64,000 bases of DNA, taken from the NCBI GenBank assembly GCA_024516035.1, contig CM044955.1, positions 13,244,079-13,308,078 of the forward strand. Reading direction: 5' to 3'. Every line of letters starts with the position of its first letter. Position 1 is the stretch's first letter. The position numbers were made by a program, and so were the translations under genes. The notes beneath the pieces were generated by a model. It made no database searches. It saw nothing but the letters and a program-made list of their open reading frames with translations, and had not been told where the DNA came from. Origin of the DNA: Bactericera cockerelli. Lineage: Eukaryota; Arthropoda; Insecta; Hemiptera; Triozidae. Shown piece after piece: positions 10,835-23,189 of this stretch.

Positions 10835-10922
10835 GACAGGGGTTTTATCCTCCTCTCCCAGGAGTTAAATCTGATAGCCACAGTAACCTCACCCAGCCTG
10901 CTTTGGGCTTGGAAAACATAGG
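10835..10922 (-). repeat. SINE central-domain fragment
   Basis: On the minus strand it shows the shared SINE body: CAGGCTGGGTGAGGTTACTG and the remnant of GGGTAAAACCCC (here GGATAAAACCCC). The head is missing. Confidence 0.6.
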
Positions 10923-11596
10923 TAATGGTAGTTTCAAAACAAGGTAGTTGGATTTGTCAGTTCAATTTACTCTGCTTGTGTATCTACATATACATAAATT
11001 AAGCCATCAAACGCGTTCACTGATACATAAACATTAAACCTTTAGAAATATACATGATAATTTCTCAGTTCCTTTTCTCATTACCGGGATGAGATGTGTG
11101 TCAAAATCTAAACATCAAAAGATAAACAAAGAATTAGGTTTATATCCTTTTCATACAGATTCACGTTTACGCGAATACGCATTATTTTAAGCTGTAAATC
11201 TTTTCCACAAACATGGTTAGATAAGGGCATTAATATAATGAATACATCATTTATGTGTTGTGGTAGAAAGGACAGAAAGTGTTGTTATGACATTTTAATC
11301 TTTTTTCTTGGAATACATTTTTAGAAAGCCCCCATTTTCCAGGCCTTTTTTTTCGCATAAGGCGTGCTGCTGGAGTTATTCCGTAGGAAGATAATAAAAG
11401 TCCCCATGTCTGGTTATCCTCATTCCCAGACCCCTCCCCTCCCCTCCCCTCTCTCCCTCCCTTCCCCTGCTTCCCATGCTTGACCGGTCTTGTATTTTCC
11501 ATAAAAATTGTGTTCCAAAAAGACGAATTTGGAATTTTTCGTGATAGTAAAAAAAAAAATTGTGACACATAATCATGCAGCTTATTTCTGGTTATC

Positions 11597-11640
11597 GTGG
11601 AAGAGATTGCCAAAGGCAATAACCCCGCCTTTTCTAAAAT
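11597..11640 (+). repeat. LINE 3'-end module, relic
   Basis: GTGGAAGAGATTGCCAAAGG followed by CAATAACCCCGCC is a near copy of the sequence at 35870-35910 and, inverted, at 35245-35295. Only this block survives. Confidence 0.55.
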
Positions 11641-11835
11641 CTGCTTGGACCATTTAGCTCCTGAGCTCGATGCAGAGAAACAATATTCTTTTAAAAAATA
11701 TCACGAATTTTTTAATGTTTTTCTGTTAAAGCGAAGGACTACTTTTGGAATTTAGAGAACCCTGTTCTTTGAAGCGGCGGCGGTATAAAACAAGGGATTT
11801 TTTTAAACCAAACAGAGAAAAAACAAAGGTCGGAC

Positions 11836-12180
11836 ACAGAGAAAGAGAGAGAGAGAGAGAGAAAAAAGAGAGAGAGAGAGAGAGAGAAAGAGAGAGCGAG
11901 AGAGAGAGAAGGAGAGAGAGAAATAGAGAGAAAAAGAGAGAGAGAAAGAGAGAGGGAGGAAGGCAGAAAGAGATAGAGAGAGAGAGAGAGAGAAAGAGAG
12001 GGAGGAAGGCAGAAAGAGATAGAGGAGAGAGAGAGAGAGAAAGAGAGAGAGAGATAGAGAAGATATAGACAGAGAGAGGGAGATAGAAAGAGATAGAGAT
12101 GAGAAAGAGGGAGCGTGAAATAAGGACAAAAGAGTGGAGAAAGAGAGAATAATATCAAGGAGGGACACAAAGAGAGGGAA
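11836..12180. repeat. (GA)n microsatellite with interruptions
   Basis: It is almost pure AGAG on the plus strand, with occasional AAA, GGA and GCG interruptions and a duplicated block containing GGAGGAAGGCAGAAAGAGAT. The long Arg/Glu-rich frame and the Ser/Leu-rich frames opposite are composition artefacts. Confidence 0.9.
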
Positions 12181-12372
12181 GGAGAAAAGTGGCTGATATA
12201 TTTTCAGAAGAGAAGTGTCGGTTCCGGGGTCTGAACTCCGCATTGTAATGTTAATCACACCCACGGAAACCCTTTCATGAAGTCTCCTAGCCTTACCCTT
12301 CATAACTAGTTATGGTAAGGGACTCGTTTGTGGACAGTTTAATGTAGAATTAGTTACGTACAGAGTACAGAA

Positions 12373-12602
12373 GTGTCCCGGTAGCTCAGTGGTCAAGGCA
12401 TCGGTCTTGACATAAAAAGTTATTCGCTGATTTGGATTTTGACCAAATAATAATACGTATTGGACTATTGGGCTTACTGCTGGAAAAATGGGTATTTTTT
12501 GCATTGGTAGATAAGGCCATTCCATGCAGCCAAAACAGAACTTATTAGTCCTTGTCAGACAAAATAAATAAGGCAATATTAACATTATAAATTATTATTA
12601 TT
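12373..12602 (+). mobile_element. SINE family A, diverged copy
   Basis: It begins TGTCCCGGTAGCTCAGTGGT and keeps ATAATAATACGTATTGG, GGGCTTACTGCTGGAA and the AATAAGGCAATATTA tail. The box B region is deleted, and a segment of about 50 bases after the GGAA block is extra or substituted. Confidence 0.75.
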
Positions 12603-13744
12603 GCTTTTATTTTATTCAAAAGGGGGTTTTCAAAGAAGTTCTTATGTGTAGCGTTTAATTTAGATCTATTTGCAGACCACTCATCACAATGCAACACGTC
12701 TGTGCTCTTAGAAGGCTTATAGCAAATGTATTAAGTGGATTATTTAGACACTGGGCTTAAGACTTTTAGTAGATCCAAGATCCCAATAGTCGATTCAGTC
12801 CCTTATGTAGGAACATCTCAACACCTGAATGAACTGCATCAGTTTGACTTGCAATAATAAGTAGCAAGATTTAAAAACAGGTTAATAATTATTTTCATCT
12901 CAGCTAAAATTTGATACCCATCAATTCTATCATCAGAAACAAAACAATCAATTCAATTTCAAGATACTAAAGCAACGAACAAATACCTAAATATTAACTT
13001 TTCCAATTATAAAATTATTTCAAAGTAAGTATACAACTGTACATTTGTACATACATAAATTCCTACGAGTAGGTCCAAGGTAGGTACTTGAATATTATAA
13101 ATTTAGGTACCCATATTTGATACTCCTCCACAGGTTTAGTTAGTTTATATTGGTCTGAAAAGTTTACAAGTAGATTAAAGGAAAACATTACTAATTAGCA
13201 ACTTTTTGGCGTCTTTCATAATACTGAAAGTTATTTTACTTAGTGACAGAGTCAAGGTCTTGCTAATTTATTTTGTTTTTAATCAAATGAAAAATTCATT
13301 AAGTTATAATATTTACGATTGAAAGTATTTATTTTTGTGAAAGAAAAATAGCTTCAAAAGAGAAAGAAAAAATATAACTCAGAGATTAATAATTTATTCA
13401 ATACTTATACTGAAGAAAGGATCAACTACCTTGATAATGATAGAACTCTGTAGTACTCTGTACCGCCTTCTTTGTCCTACGCTTGGGAGTCCTGACCATA
13501 ATAAAGATAAAAAAATATATTAAAAATAAAGCTCATGCTTTAAGCTCAACTTTGTTATAACAAGACAGAATAATGCTTTTTTCTGTTACTTTGTTTACTT
13601 CTCGACAATGTGTTTTTGTACTTTTTTTTATACTTTACTATAAATTCTCGGTAAGAATACAATGTAAACTAGCTTTGATATCTCTTTAGTATTGAAAAAA
13701 AATATACAAAACAATTCATCTCCACAAAGTTCAATGAGTTGAGT
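12603..13744. other. Intronic spacer, no gene seen
   Basis: Very AT-rich sequence without recognisable repeats or domain-bearing frames. Confidence 0.45.
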
Positions 13745-13749
13745 TCACC

Positions 13750-13895
13750 AGTTCTCGTAGGATAGCTAATATTAGCATCCAGCTAGGTTAGGACCGGAAA
13801 TACCCATTGTCCAACCCAGGCTGGGTGAGGTAATATGTGAAAATGTGTAAATTTCTAGCAACTGGAGGGTAAAATACCCTTATAGAATGACCACC
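13750..13895 (+). mobile_element. 5S-type SINE, degraded
   Basis: GTTCTCGTAGGAT and GCATCCAGCTAGGTTA are remnants of the 5S-like head. CCCAGGCTGGGTGAGG and ACTGGAGGGTAAAATACCC are the shared body. The central part of the head is deleted. Confidence 0.6.
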
Positions 13896-13977
13896 GGATT
13901 TAGATAGCTGCTCAATGTTCATTGCAACTATACTCACAAAACCTATTTATTTACGAGTTTGTAATTATTATATCATG

Positions 13978-14138
13978 AGACCAAAGTTGAGATGGAAAGA
14001 CAAAGTTGAAGAACACCTAAGAGAGAAAAAGTAGAGAAAAGAGGACGCGCAAATAGAAAGATATGGAAGGAAAGGATTCGTGGAACAAATGCCGACCCCA
14101 AGTAGGTTTGGGAAAAGGCAAAGTGAAAGAAGAAGAAT
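13978..14138 (+). pseudogene. LINE reverse-transcriptase C-terminal relic
   Basis: Conceptual translation gives RPKLRWKDKVEEHLREKK, a stop, then DAQIERYGRKGFVEQ and PSRFGK. This resembles the RP-K-RW-D-V-E-L motif and the tryptophan-poor tail that close many insect non-LTR retrotransposon ORF2 proteins. The in-frame stop and the absence of the polymerase domain show it is dead. A related short block lies at 28455-28510. Confidence 0.5.
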
Positions 14139-14436
14139 AAAATTACTGTATCATAATATGGCAGGCGATTATCAAAAGATTAAACTTGAAATTTATAACT
14201 TGTGAAGATAAAAGATCACCCAGGTAAGGTGTTGTCTTCTGAGAAGCGAATAAAGAAAAGTTTAAGGTCAAGTTTCTTTGCAGGCAGGAAAATTACGACG
14301 CAACGTAAAAAAAAAAAAAAAAAAAATCAATTGCCTAAAGGGTTTGTTAAACAGTAGTTCAGGCAGTTTCGAAACTATTAAAATTTTGGTTGGTCTTAGG
14401 TAGAACTTATTTTATGGGAGCATGAAAAGGTTGTGA

Positions 14437-14691
14437 CTACTGCCGGTAGTCCAGAGATCCTGAGTTCGATCCCCGGTCAGAGCAGGCTTTCCACACAGAA
14501 AATTCTGTTAGCTGGTACGATTCCCAGTGAATGGAGGGTAAAACCCCTGTCCTAATCCAGGACGTTTAATCAACGAGATTCGTTGATTAAACGTCCAGCC
14601 GAAGAAGAAAAATATGTGCCAAAACCAACCAACCTCAACTATGAGGTTGAACAACGTCGACCCAGCTTGAGCGAGATAATACAGAGTAAAA
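14437..14691 (+). mobile_element. SINE family C, 5'-truncated, with 16-bp target duplication
   Basis: It retains GTAGTCCAGAGATCCTGAGT, box B (GAGTTCGATCCCCGG), part of the body (GAATGGAGGGTAAAACCCC), AGGACGTT and the 3' end with ATGAGGTTGAACAACGTCGA. CATGAAAAGGTTGTGA at 14421-14436 and 14692-14707 is the target duplication. The central GGCTGGGTGAGG module is deleted, and the segment after AGGACGTT has become a perfect hairpin (14560-14596). Confidence 0.85.
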
Positions 14692-14707
14692 CATGAAAAG
14701 GTTGTGA

Positions 14708-16067
14708 TTCGTGATTATTTATTAGTAAGCATATTTTTTATCAAATCATAATATATGTAGGTATGACGTTGATATAGTACCAAGCATTTTTTGATAGTTC
14801 ATGCAGTTCTCACCTAATGCTTTCCATCATTGGAATATATAAAGCTATAAGAGATCTATAACCAGACAAAACAATAAAAACCTGAAAGACAACAACAGAT
14901 AGCAAAAAAAAAAGTTCAAGACAATAACAATGAAAGTTCATTAATTTTCCAATCGACACAGAAGTCCTGTGGATAGCGAGTAAGTCTTCAAGATGAGAAA
15001 TTATCTGAATCACCCCGACTACAATTCCACTTCACGAGAACAAAGGATTTCTTTTTCCTTCGCCTCCTGTCTCCCTCTAAAAAAAAATGTCGGAAAAAAT
15101 TAAAACAATTTAGAAGAAAGGAATAATGAAAATGAAGACAATATAGGGGGGCAGGGAGTGGGAGAGGCGATGGAGGAGAAGGAGGAAGAGGAGGAGAGAA
15201 GAAGATGGAGGAGGAGGAAGAGGAGAATAGTCCCAATGATAAGATTGAGAGTTTGAAATATTTTCATTGAGAGAGATCAAAGGAGAGGAAGAACCGATCG
15301 GAGGGGGGGCAGACGAAGGGAGGCGATATAAAAAAGGCCATTAACACGAGCTTCCTCCCTCTCCTCTTTCTTGCCTCCCTTCTCTCCCCTTTCTTTCCTC
15401 CCCCAAGTAATCCTTTAATCAAATGAAATTGAAAGAAACCATTTAATAGCGGTGATGCAGTGATATATCGCAAGATATGGCGACAGATTTCTATCGACTC
15501 TTTTGTTTTATTTGTTCGAGACGAATTCGAATGTGTTTGTGCTTCTGTTCATGACCGTGAGAGCTGTAGGGGGAGGGATGGAATTCATAAAATTTATGGA
15601 CTGAGAAACTTGTTTCTCAAGGCTGGGTTTGATGAACGCATCGGCCAAAACCAAAGTTGATGGTGTCTCCTCGGATGAGCGGTTAAAGTTAAACAAACCT
15701 CCATTTTTTTCTGTGCACTAAGGAGCACAAACAATTAAAAATGGATCCATGATACCTATTTACTATTTTTTGTTTAAGGATGTGTGCTTTACATTTTTTA
15801 TTTTATAGCTTGAAGGCATGAAGCAGGATCTACTATAGACGCTTATGGTCTGTGTTGCAGCTTGCCAATCCCGTAGTATACCTCCCTCTGACGGGCAGAA
15901 ATTGAGACCATATTTCCCATTTATACCTAACAATCAACTGTCACCAAATTTTGAATACAATTATATTATGGACACAATACTTCCACGTGATTGGTTCACA
16001 TGTATATCTACTAAATCACTTGTATTTCTAAAACCGATGATTTTTTTTAAAAATTTGTTTTGATATG
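14708..16067. other. Intronic spacer with purine- and pyrimidine-rich tracts
   Basis: No gene was recognised. A GA-rich tract lies at about 15120-15240 and a CT-rich tract at about 15345-15405, which explain the low-complexity frames there. Confidence 0.45.
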
Positions 16068-16633
16068 TACAGGGTGGCGCCGCAGGTTCTCGTGTTTTTG
16101 AAACGGGTAGTACGGCCGAACGGAGGGGATGACGGGGTCGACGACCAACTCCTCTTGAAGGGCAGGAGGGGGAGTTTCAGTAACAATGCCGACCAGGTCC
16201 GTGGAGCATCGTGTTTTCGCTGTAGAGCAATTTTAGCGAAATAACGAATCTATCGTAACATATGGATTGGCCCCCCCGCTCGCCGGACCTCACGGTTCGT
16301 GACTTCTTTTTATGGGGTTATTTGAAAGGAAAAGTGTACACCAATAAACCTCGCACCCTTCAGGAGTTAAAGGCTTCCATTGAGACTGAAATTCGAGCAA
16401 TTCCAACCGAAATGCTGGAGCGAGCAATGGGAAATGTGAAGGACCGACTCCAAGAATGCATCGCCCAAGAAGGAAGGCATTTGATGGACATCATTTTTTA
16501 TAATTGACTTTTTTTTCCTAAATAAAATGCCCTTGTTACTGAACATTTTAAAATTTATTTCAACGCGATACCTTCAACATTGACGATTTGACGACTGTTT
16601 CAAATTCACGAGGCATAGCTGCGCCACCCTGTA
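16068..16633 (+). mobile_element. Deleted Tc1/mariner-type element
   Basis: The ends are inverted (TACAGGGTGGCGC and GCGCCACCCTGTA) with TA at each border, as expected for the superfamily. A start-proximal relic at about 16187-16260 reads MPTRSVEHRVFAVEQF followed by a stop. It is joined out of frame to the transposase C-terminus at 16262. The catalytic middle is missing, so this is a 0.57-kb internally deleted, non-autonomous copy. Confidence 0.85.
16262..16507 (+). pseudogene. Transposase C-terminal fragment (DDE, mariner-like)
   Basis: The 81-residue frame starts DWPPRSPDLTVRDFFLWGYL and ends EGRHLMDIIFYN. The WPPRSPDL-DFFLWGYLK block is the region around the last catalytic acidic residue in insect mariner-like transposases that have an N-terminal DUF4817-type domain. 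The DD residues upstream and the DNA-binding domain are absent, so it cannot be active. Confidence 0.85.
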
Positions 16634-17055
16634 TATGGTAGAATACCGTTTTATCTACATTCTTGATCCTACAAAAAATTCTGTCGTAGACGTCCAGGAA
16701 TATTAAAAAAAAAAAAAAAAAATCGGATTTCTTTTATTGGAAATTTATCGGAACTAATATAAAAACCATTATGCAGGTTTCATTTGTGAATATCTCACAT
16801 GATCTTGAATCATCATCATAGGGTGACGTCATCGTGAACGATGGTAGCCAGACAGTGGAGGAATGACTCAGCACTTCTACCACTGTCTTTACAAGGAGGC
16901 TAATAATTGACAAGGACCCCCAGGACCAAGCCAATGCTGGTCTACTCCCTGTTTATAGTCCCCCAGCCAGAATACCAAGTTTGTTTGATTCTTTGTTCGA
17001 TAAATTATTTCCAGCAAGAACTATGCAGTGGTTTGCTGACAAAAAGAAGGCTTAC

Positions 17056-17189
17056 CATTTCGTTGTTCCTGTACCAGGTGATGTTCACCCCAGGGTAGGC
17101 GGGGCCAGACGTACAGTTGGCCCTGATCACTTCCCCGTACGGATACTTCCATTTGTCCGTCTGGATTTGAGGCATGGATTTAGGAGGAA
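17056..17189 (-). CDS. beat: Beaten path-like protein, exon 3 of those seen (second Ig domain, N-terminal half)
   Basis: The exon encodes VPPKSMPQIQTDKWKYPYGE, then VIRANCTSGPAYPGVNITWY and RNNEM. The valine is completed by the last base of the upstream exon. NCTS gives the B-strand cysteine and NITWYRNNE the C-strand tryptophan of the second Ig domain; NCT and NIT are potential N-glycosylation sites. The minus-strand acceptor is TTTCAG before TTCCTCCTAAA, and the donor is GTAAGC after GAAATG, leaving phase 0 and matching the exon at 7364-7583. The split of the domain across two exons at this point is consistent with the two conserved cysteines lying on different exons. Confidence 0.9.
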
Positions 17190-17344
17190 CTGAAACAGGG
17201 AGACACAAGATGACGTCACTATCTCAGGAGTTAAGCAGATTATAAATAATGTATGTATAATTAATTAGAGATTAGAGACAATTATGAATTAGAGAAGAGA
17301 GAGATAATTATTAGAGAGAGAGAATAGAGAGAATTAGAGAAAAA

Positions 17345-17450
17345 TTATCCAGGTAGCTTGGGGATTCATTTGTTCGAATCCCTCCCAATGTGTGCAATTT
17401 TCCCCTAATAGTTGAGAATTTTCCCACATAATAATGCTGCTGAAATAGAG
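17345..17450 (+). mobile_element. SINE family E, partial
   Basis: It has TCCAGGTAGCTTGGGGATTC, box B-like TTGTTCGAATCCCTCCCA and the following GTGCAATTTTCCCC and CCACATAATAATG. This parallels the better copy at 42248. The 5' part of the head is missing. Confidence 0.6.
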
Positions 17451-18119
17451 AGACTCATAAATCCTATAATTAGACAGTAGAAATGTTTTTATCATAAGAT
17501 TGTACTAAATTTCAAACATTTATCATAACAATTTAACTTAATTTATCTAGGGCTTTTGTCAACATACTAATTCAGTATTATCAGTATAATGTGAATGTGT
17601 TTGTTATTATGATTCTAGGGTTCTCCTTCAGCATGGTTATTCCCTTTTTAGAGCCACTTTGATCGATTCTGGCAAATCCATCAGGTAAAAAAAGTAAATA
17701 GTTATACAGTTCACAAGCATTTTTGTTTCCATGCAAAGTTACCTACTTCTAAGTTAGCCACACAAAAACAAAGAAAGAACTGGAATAATTTAATTACAGT
17801 GACACTAATTTACCCGAAGCTAAATGTAAATTAAACTGACCCCCCCTGAAAATTGATAAGACAATGCATTTATCTTTCATTTATGCAGAAATAAAACAAA
17901 GAAAAGGGTAGACGAAGATGATGCAAAAGAAAGTGCATTGTAATCTAACCAGCAGAACACTTAGCGTGGGACCTACTACTCCGAAAATAGTAGAATTTGA
18001 ATTTTTGGATTTGGATTCTTTTCTATAAAATTTCACTAGATTTTTTGTTGTTGTTAATGTCTATTTAACCTCTAGATTCTGTTTTATTTTGAAGTTTCAC
18101 ACTCTCTTTTCTGGGAAAT
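17451..18119. other. Intronic spacer, no gene seen
   Basis: AT-rich sequence without recognisable repeats. Confidence 0.4.
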
Positions 18120-18280
18120 CAGAACCAGCAACACACATTAACCTCACCCAGCCTGGGTTAAGCCAAGAATAGCCAGCATCACGAAGGTTTGCAAGTCACT
18201 CTCCAAGTTTTGACCTGTCTAAACGTTTCTTAACTTTAGTGATCTGACAAAAACTGGTATATTTAACGAGGCATTTCATT
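18120..18280 (-). mobile_element. 5S-type SINE, degraded
   Basis: On the minus strand it has a 5S-like part (CAGATCACTAAAGTTAAGAA and ACGTTTAGACAGG) and the shared body start (AACCCAGGCTGGGTGAGGTT). The 3' body and tail are missing. Confidence 0.65.
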
Positions 18281-19170
18281 AATGTGGTTTTTCCATGAAA
18301 TTTAAGAATTTTATGTTGGGAAATGTTTAGTGTTGACCAGAGAACAATAATAATATTCTTATAATAACTTTGTATGTATATATTTTCTAACGATTTTTAT
18401 AATGCCACAATTTTGCTGTCATAGACTATAATCCACGCCTCTCGAGTAGACCCCAAAACCAAAGACGTGCAAAAAAGTGTGGAAAAAACTGCACCCAACT
18501 AGACTTCGAAACAGCATCTCCTGTGTTACAGTAGAAAGCGCACTGCCACGCAGTTTTTTATTATAATTTTACCAAGTGCATCTGTAAAATATCATCGCTT
18601 GCAACGAGCACACGAGTTGTTATCACGTATTTTATGCTGACTGAATGGTATTATTAATTTATGATTTTTTGAATATACAGGGTGGAAGATGAAGCAAAAT
18701 AATATCATTTTGAAATTCCTTTACGAAGTTGAAATATTCGGCTTCAGATTTTTTTCTCTTTGTAATATGAGTGACCTGTAATGTAGGTCAAAAATTCTGT
18801 GTTGTCAATTACAACATTGCTCATAATTACTCAATTTGTCATGAGTTCATAAGTAATGGTTTGTAGAATATGAAAAGCAAAATCCAGGTAGAATTTCCAT
18901 TTTTAGAATTTTAATATTCAGTTTTCCTTTTCATTCCATTTAATCGAAATTGGTAGAAACCGTTTTAGAATAGAACCAAAAGAAGTACGCCAATCAATTA
19001 GAGGAGACGCCAGAAGATCCAAAATAGTAGTTTTGGCGCCTCCACCAATTGAAAGGTCTGCTTCTACAACGGCCTCTTATTATTATAATGATTATAGATT
19101 TTCAACTACCGAGGCTTTCTCATCAGGACACTTTTAGGCAAAAAAAGCCATGTCAGAAGATTTTTTGTCT
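18281..19170. other. Intronic spacer with isolated transposon end
   Basis: TATACAGGGTGGAAGATGAA at about 18676 looks like a single Tc1/mariner-type terminus, but no partner was found. The 18960-19055 segment (CAATTAGAGGAGACGCCAGA) is one diverged unit of the repeat array at 25428-25735. No gene was seen. Confidence 0.45.
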
Positions 19171-19184
19171 ACAAGTCTACACTT

Positions 19185-19290
19185 ATAACCTGGAGGTCGG
19201 TGGTTCAAGTCCAGGTTTCAGCGTGGATTTAGTTAAGCGAGTTTGAGTAGTTGTGATATCACAAAAATGTTTAACACAAATATGATAACA
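19185..19290 (+). mobile_element. SINE family B, 5'-truncated, with 14-bp target duplication
   Basis: It starts at AACCTGGAGGTCGGTGGTTC (box B) and continues through GCGTGGATTTAGTTAAGCGA, TTGTGATATCACAAAAATG and ACACAAATATGATAAC. ACAAGTCTACACTT at 19171-19184 and 19291-19304 is the duplication. The A-box half was never inserted. Confidence 0.88.
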
Positions 19291-19304
19291 ACAAGTCTAC
19301 ACTT

Positions 19305-22300
19305 CTTTAGACTTCTGGCTGCCTACTTTCAACAGTTAGACCAGCCTGAGTTTATCTTCCGCCATTCAAAATACTATGTCGTTAATTTCTTTTTTGGTGT
19401 TCATTTAATATACGTCACCCCGTATGAAGTACGCAAAGATAATTTATGCAGAACTTTCAAATCACGTCCGAAAATATGAATTACAATCAATTTGGACAGA
19501 GCGAATTAGAGGGAGAAATATACATGAATATTATTAATTTTATTTATAATGAGGTATCTGCAGTGTATTGTACCTTGATACCGAATATATATAGCTAGGT
19601 AGTTAGGTGCCTCTACCTTTGTGAATGTATCTGTATAGATACATACATGTATTGGCTATTATTAAATAGAAAAAACCTATAACTTTTTTTTTCAGGTAGC
19701 TTTATATCTTATACCTAGTTACCTAACTACTTCTAAGAAAAGATAAAACTTATTTGACACAATTTCTAAATAGACCAAATTATTCAATTTGAAAATGTAC
19801 TTTTTCAAATACTAAATTAGTATAGGTATTAAGATAATTTCAAGTTCCACTTCAATACATTGTATCAACTTGCTATATTCCTTGTGACTTGTGAGAATTG
19901 TGAGTGTTCTTGTGAAGCATTCAATTGGAACCCAGGTAACACGATGTTGCGTAGGGGGAAATAAACGACATGCCAATTTCTGACACTTGGAACAAATTTG
20001 CATTAAATAAATTTCATTTTTCTCTTGTATGTTTTCCTATACACGTTTCGCTTTGATTTCTCTCCCTTTGATGACTTCTCCTTTCCTTTCTTCTCGGAAA
20101 AAAAGTCTTATGTAAAATTCAATTCCCCCTCCCCCTCTGTGTTTCTTGTTATTTTCATTTCTTTAATCTAAAAAATAATATGAAGCGCATGCAGTGTTAT
20201 TGGCATGATATGAAATTTCTCATTACTTCATCGGCAACTTGAAACACTTCAATCACATAATACAATATATCTGAAATGAATACGGGAACTTGACACAAAG
20301 GGCGTTTGGCGTCGTAACTAAATTTACATTCTGTCATTCCAATGAGCTCACGGGACACAGAGAGATTTCTATTTTTGCTTTTTGATCACCTGATATGTTG
20401 ATTTTCTTTAATGAATGTCAACATTTTCAAGGTGACCTTTGATTAAAATATCAAACGTATATTGATGCCCTTACACACCTTATTAAAACGAAATTATTAA
20501 AAGTTAAGGAGAAAAACTAAAAAATTCAAGATTATTACAATTTACGGGGGACCCTTTTCAATTTTTGCGTATTAATGCTAAGTGGAATTTTTTTTTGGAG
20601 AATTGGCCCCAGATGAATACCAACTTGTCATTCAGGTCCAGTTAAGTTATTAGATTCTGCAATGTTGCTACATCAATAGTTTTAAAACTGTGCCCATAGA
20701 GCTTTAATCGATTTTCACTAGAATAAAGTCACCAACTCAGCTTTCCAGCAGAGCATTTCAATCTCAATCCTGCACAAAACTGTCAACCGACGAGAGTAAA
20801 TTGCAGAAAATTCTTTGTATTCTATGTAGCATAGAAACACGAGATGGAACTTTGTCGTGATAGGTATTCTCCTATTTATCTATCTACTTGTATAGAATAC
20901 ACGTGACAGTACATGGCGTGACACACTGCTGTAAGACGTGACGGAGCGAGGTTCATGTAGTCACGTATCTCCTATATTACATTCTTTCTATGAACTGTTG
21001 TGAACTCCATGCTGAAAAGCCCTCCTGTCAGAGAAGTAATTACAGAATACCAAACCTCCAACTTTTCACTTTATATTACTCGATCACGTCACATAATTCT
21101 TCGTTTCACATCGCGTCAACCTTTGCCTGCTCTCGCCTGCTCTAGATTTATGTACAAGTTCTTTCCTTTTGTTTTGTCATTAGGACGCAGATACAAAGGA
21201 GATAAAGTGCGAGAAAAAAGAGAGAAAAATAACGTGAGAAGAAGAGAGAAAGAGGAGAAAGCTCATTTCAAAATCCTCTCACGTATATTTCAGAATCTAT
21301 TAATACAGTTTTTTGTGTGACCTCTCCGTGTTCTATACTCTATAAATATTGAGTAAGTTTTTTGTTCAAAAAAAAATCTGGTGGATCGTAATAAAGGTTT
21401 TTTCATCTCGAAGTCTCTCGTTTCTAAAAAAATAAATCAACTATTTCCTTTTCTAAAGGTTCCTGTACATTATGTACAAGTACCAAGATTTGCAGAATAG
21501 ATTCCTCATGCGCATGACGGCAGACTTGTGTCCAGAAGTCCTTGTTGGAAGATAAGGTTCTGTTATGTCAAAGACACAAAGCGAGATGCAAAGCAGAACT
21601 TTACATGAAACACAATATCAGTTCTCGAGTTTTTCCGTCAATTCCGTCTCTCCTCCTCCAATATTTGTTTGTTCTCCTGCCTTATCTTGTCTTCAGGATA
21701 TTGGAACCCAGCCCTGCGCCATCACAGCCACAATCATCTTCATGTGCATAACGTTCCTTGTGCATTTGACGTTCTCTAGCGTGCGACCCCCTGCAGCTAT
21801 GTTAGGCGCGGTGGCGGTGCTATGGCTTCCATTATTAAAAATCTTATTTGCGATATAAAACTATATATTTATGTCTCAATACATGAAAAGCATTGAAGAG
21901 TCGAAAAGCAATATTATTTCGGAATTCGATTTATTCTCAATCAGCTGAACCTGACCTTATTATTAGAGTTTCATAAGAGAAAGACGAGTAAAAACATGCC
22001 AGATTATAGGCGCCATTGTGACTGAGTGGAAAATAGGGATTTGACGTATTGAAGCAATTTGTCTGATCACGGACTTAAGTGATTTTTTGGCTCCAAAACA
22101 TAACAACTCAAACTTTTGAAGCACAAACAATAAAAGTCATGAGACTTTTCTCGATTCAAAAGTACTATGACGATCATTTGTAATTATGGCACATATTCCA
22201 CTTGATGAAAACAGATGAATGCATAGGAAAGAATAACATAGAAAAAACACATCAAAATAAAACAAGTAGGGTAGTTATTAAGTTAATTAAAAACTTTTTT

Positions 22301-22961
22301 ATGGAAATTTCAATTGCGCCAGTCAAGGCTATCCCTATTGGCGCCGCCATTTCAATGGAGCATTCCCGCTAATACTTCCTGTTAGATTAGCATATACAGT
22401 ATTGTATCCCCTCCCGATCAAATGTCATTATTATTTTATTGATTCGTTACTTCTAAATGTCAAAATATGTTCGTTCAATATTAATAACGCAGTTGAAAGG
22501 ATGCAATATGTCATAGCTCCATAATAATACCTACTGCCTATTGTTCAATTTCGCATGTCAATGTGTTTTGTTTTGTTTTATCAGAATTGTACGTGGGGTT
22601 TCTCACAACCCACATAAGACTTTTCAATGGTATCGTGGACTATCACGTTTTTGCTAAGCGAAACGATCATTACTTTACAGTGTAATTCATTTTTAAATGC
22701 AAAACCTTTCCTATACCTGAAATGTTTTTAAAAAAGTTCTGAAATAGTTAGGTGGGTAAATATCTGATATCTAAGTAGTACACCCGTTCTTATTATAAGC
22801 AACGAGAAATCTGATATAAGTTATTATTATTAGTTCCTCCTGTTGAAAGCATTTCTAATATGAGGAATAGTTCAATTAGTTGATCCGCGTAGGTATAAGC
22901 CTTGGCTCGAAGACCAAAGACATCAATAGCAGTTGTACTTACTGAAGAAAAAAAATAGTCA
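19305..22961. other. Intronic spacer, no gene seen
   Basis: A long AT-rich stretch with short overlapping frames on both strands and no recognisable domains. No strong repeat family could be assigned by eye. Older transposon remnants may well be present. Confidence 0.4.
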
Positions 22962-23189
22962 TCTCTATATATAAATGAGAAATATGGACGGGCTTTGTAT
23001 CTTTGTGTGCAGGAATTGTTTAGGCGAAACGGTAAGAGATAGCGAAAAATTGATGAGAGATGACCCCAAGTAAAATGGCCGTACGGTATCAGGAAAATTA
23101 TCAAAAGTCCGAAATTCCAAACCGTCCTTGAGTTATGACCTTCCTCAAGTATTTCCTTGAGGAAGGGTCCGATTTTAAGACAGTCTTTG

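Noticed and set aside
11745..12303. Arg/Glu-rich and Ser/Leu-rich proteins
   Set aside because: They are translations of a GA microsatellite on both strands.
17345..17460. Additional exon near the second Ig domain
   Set aside because: The sequence is explained by a tRNA-like SINE fragment and contains no open Ig-like frame.
18676..18700. Complete Tc1/mariner-type element starting TACAGGGTGGAAG
   Set aside because: No matching inverted end was found downstream. Only a lone terminus-like motif can be supported; the same holds for 28994.
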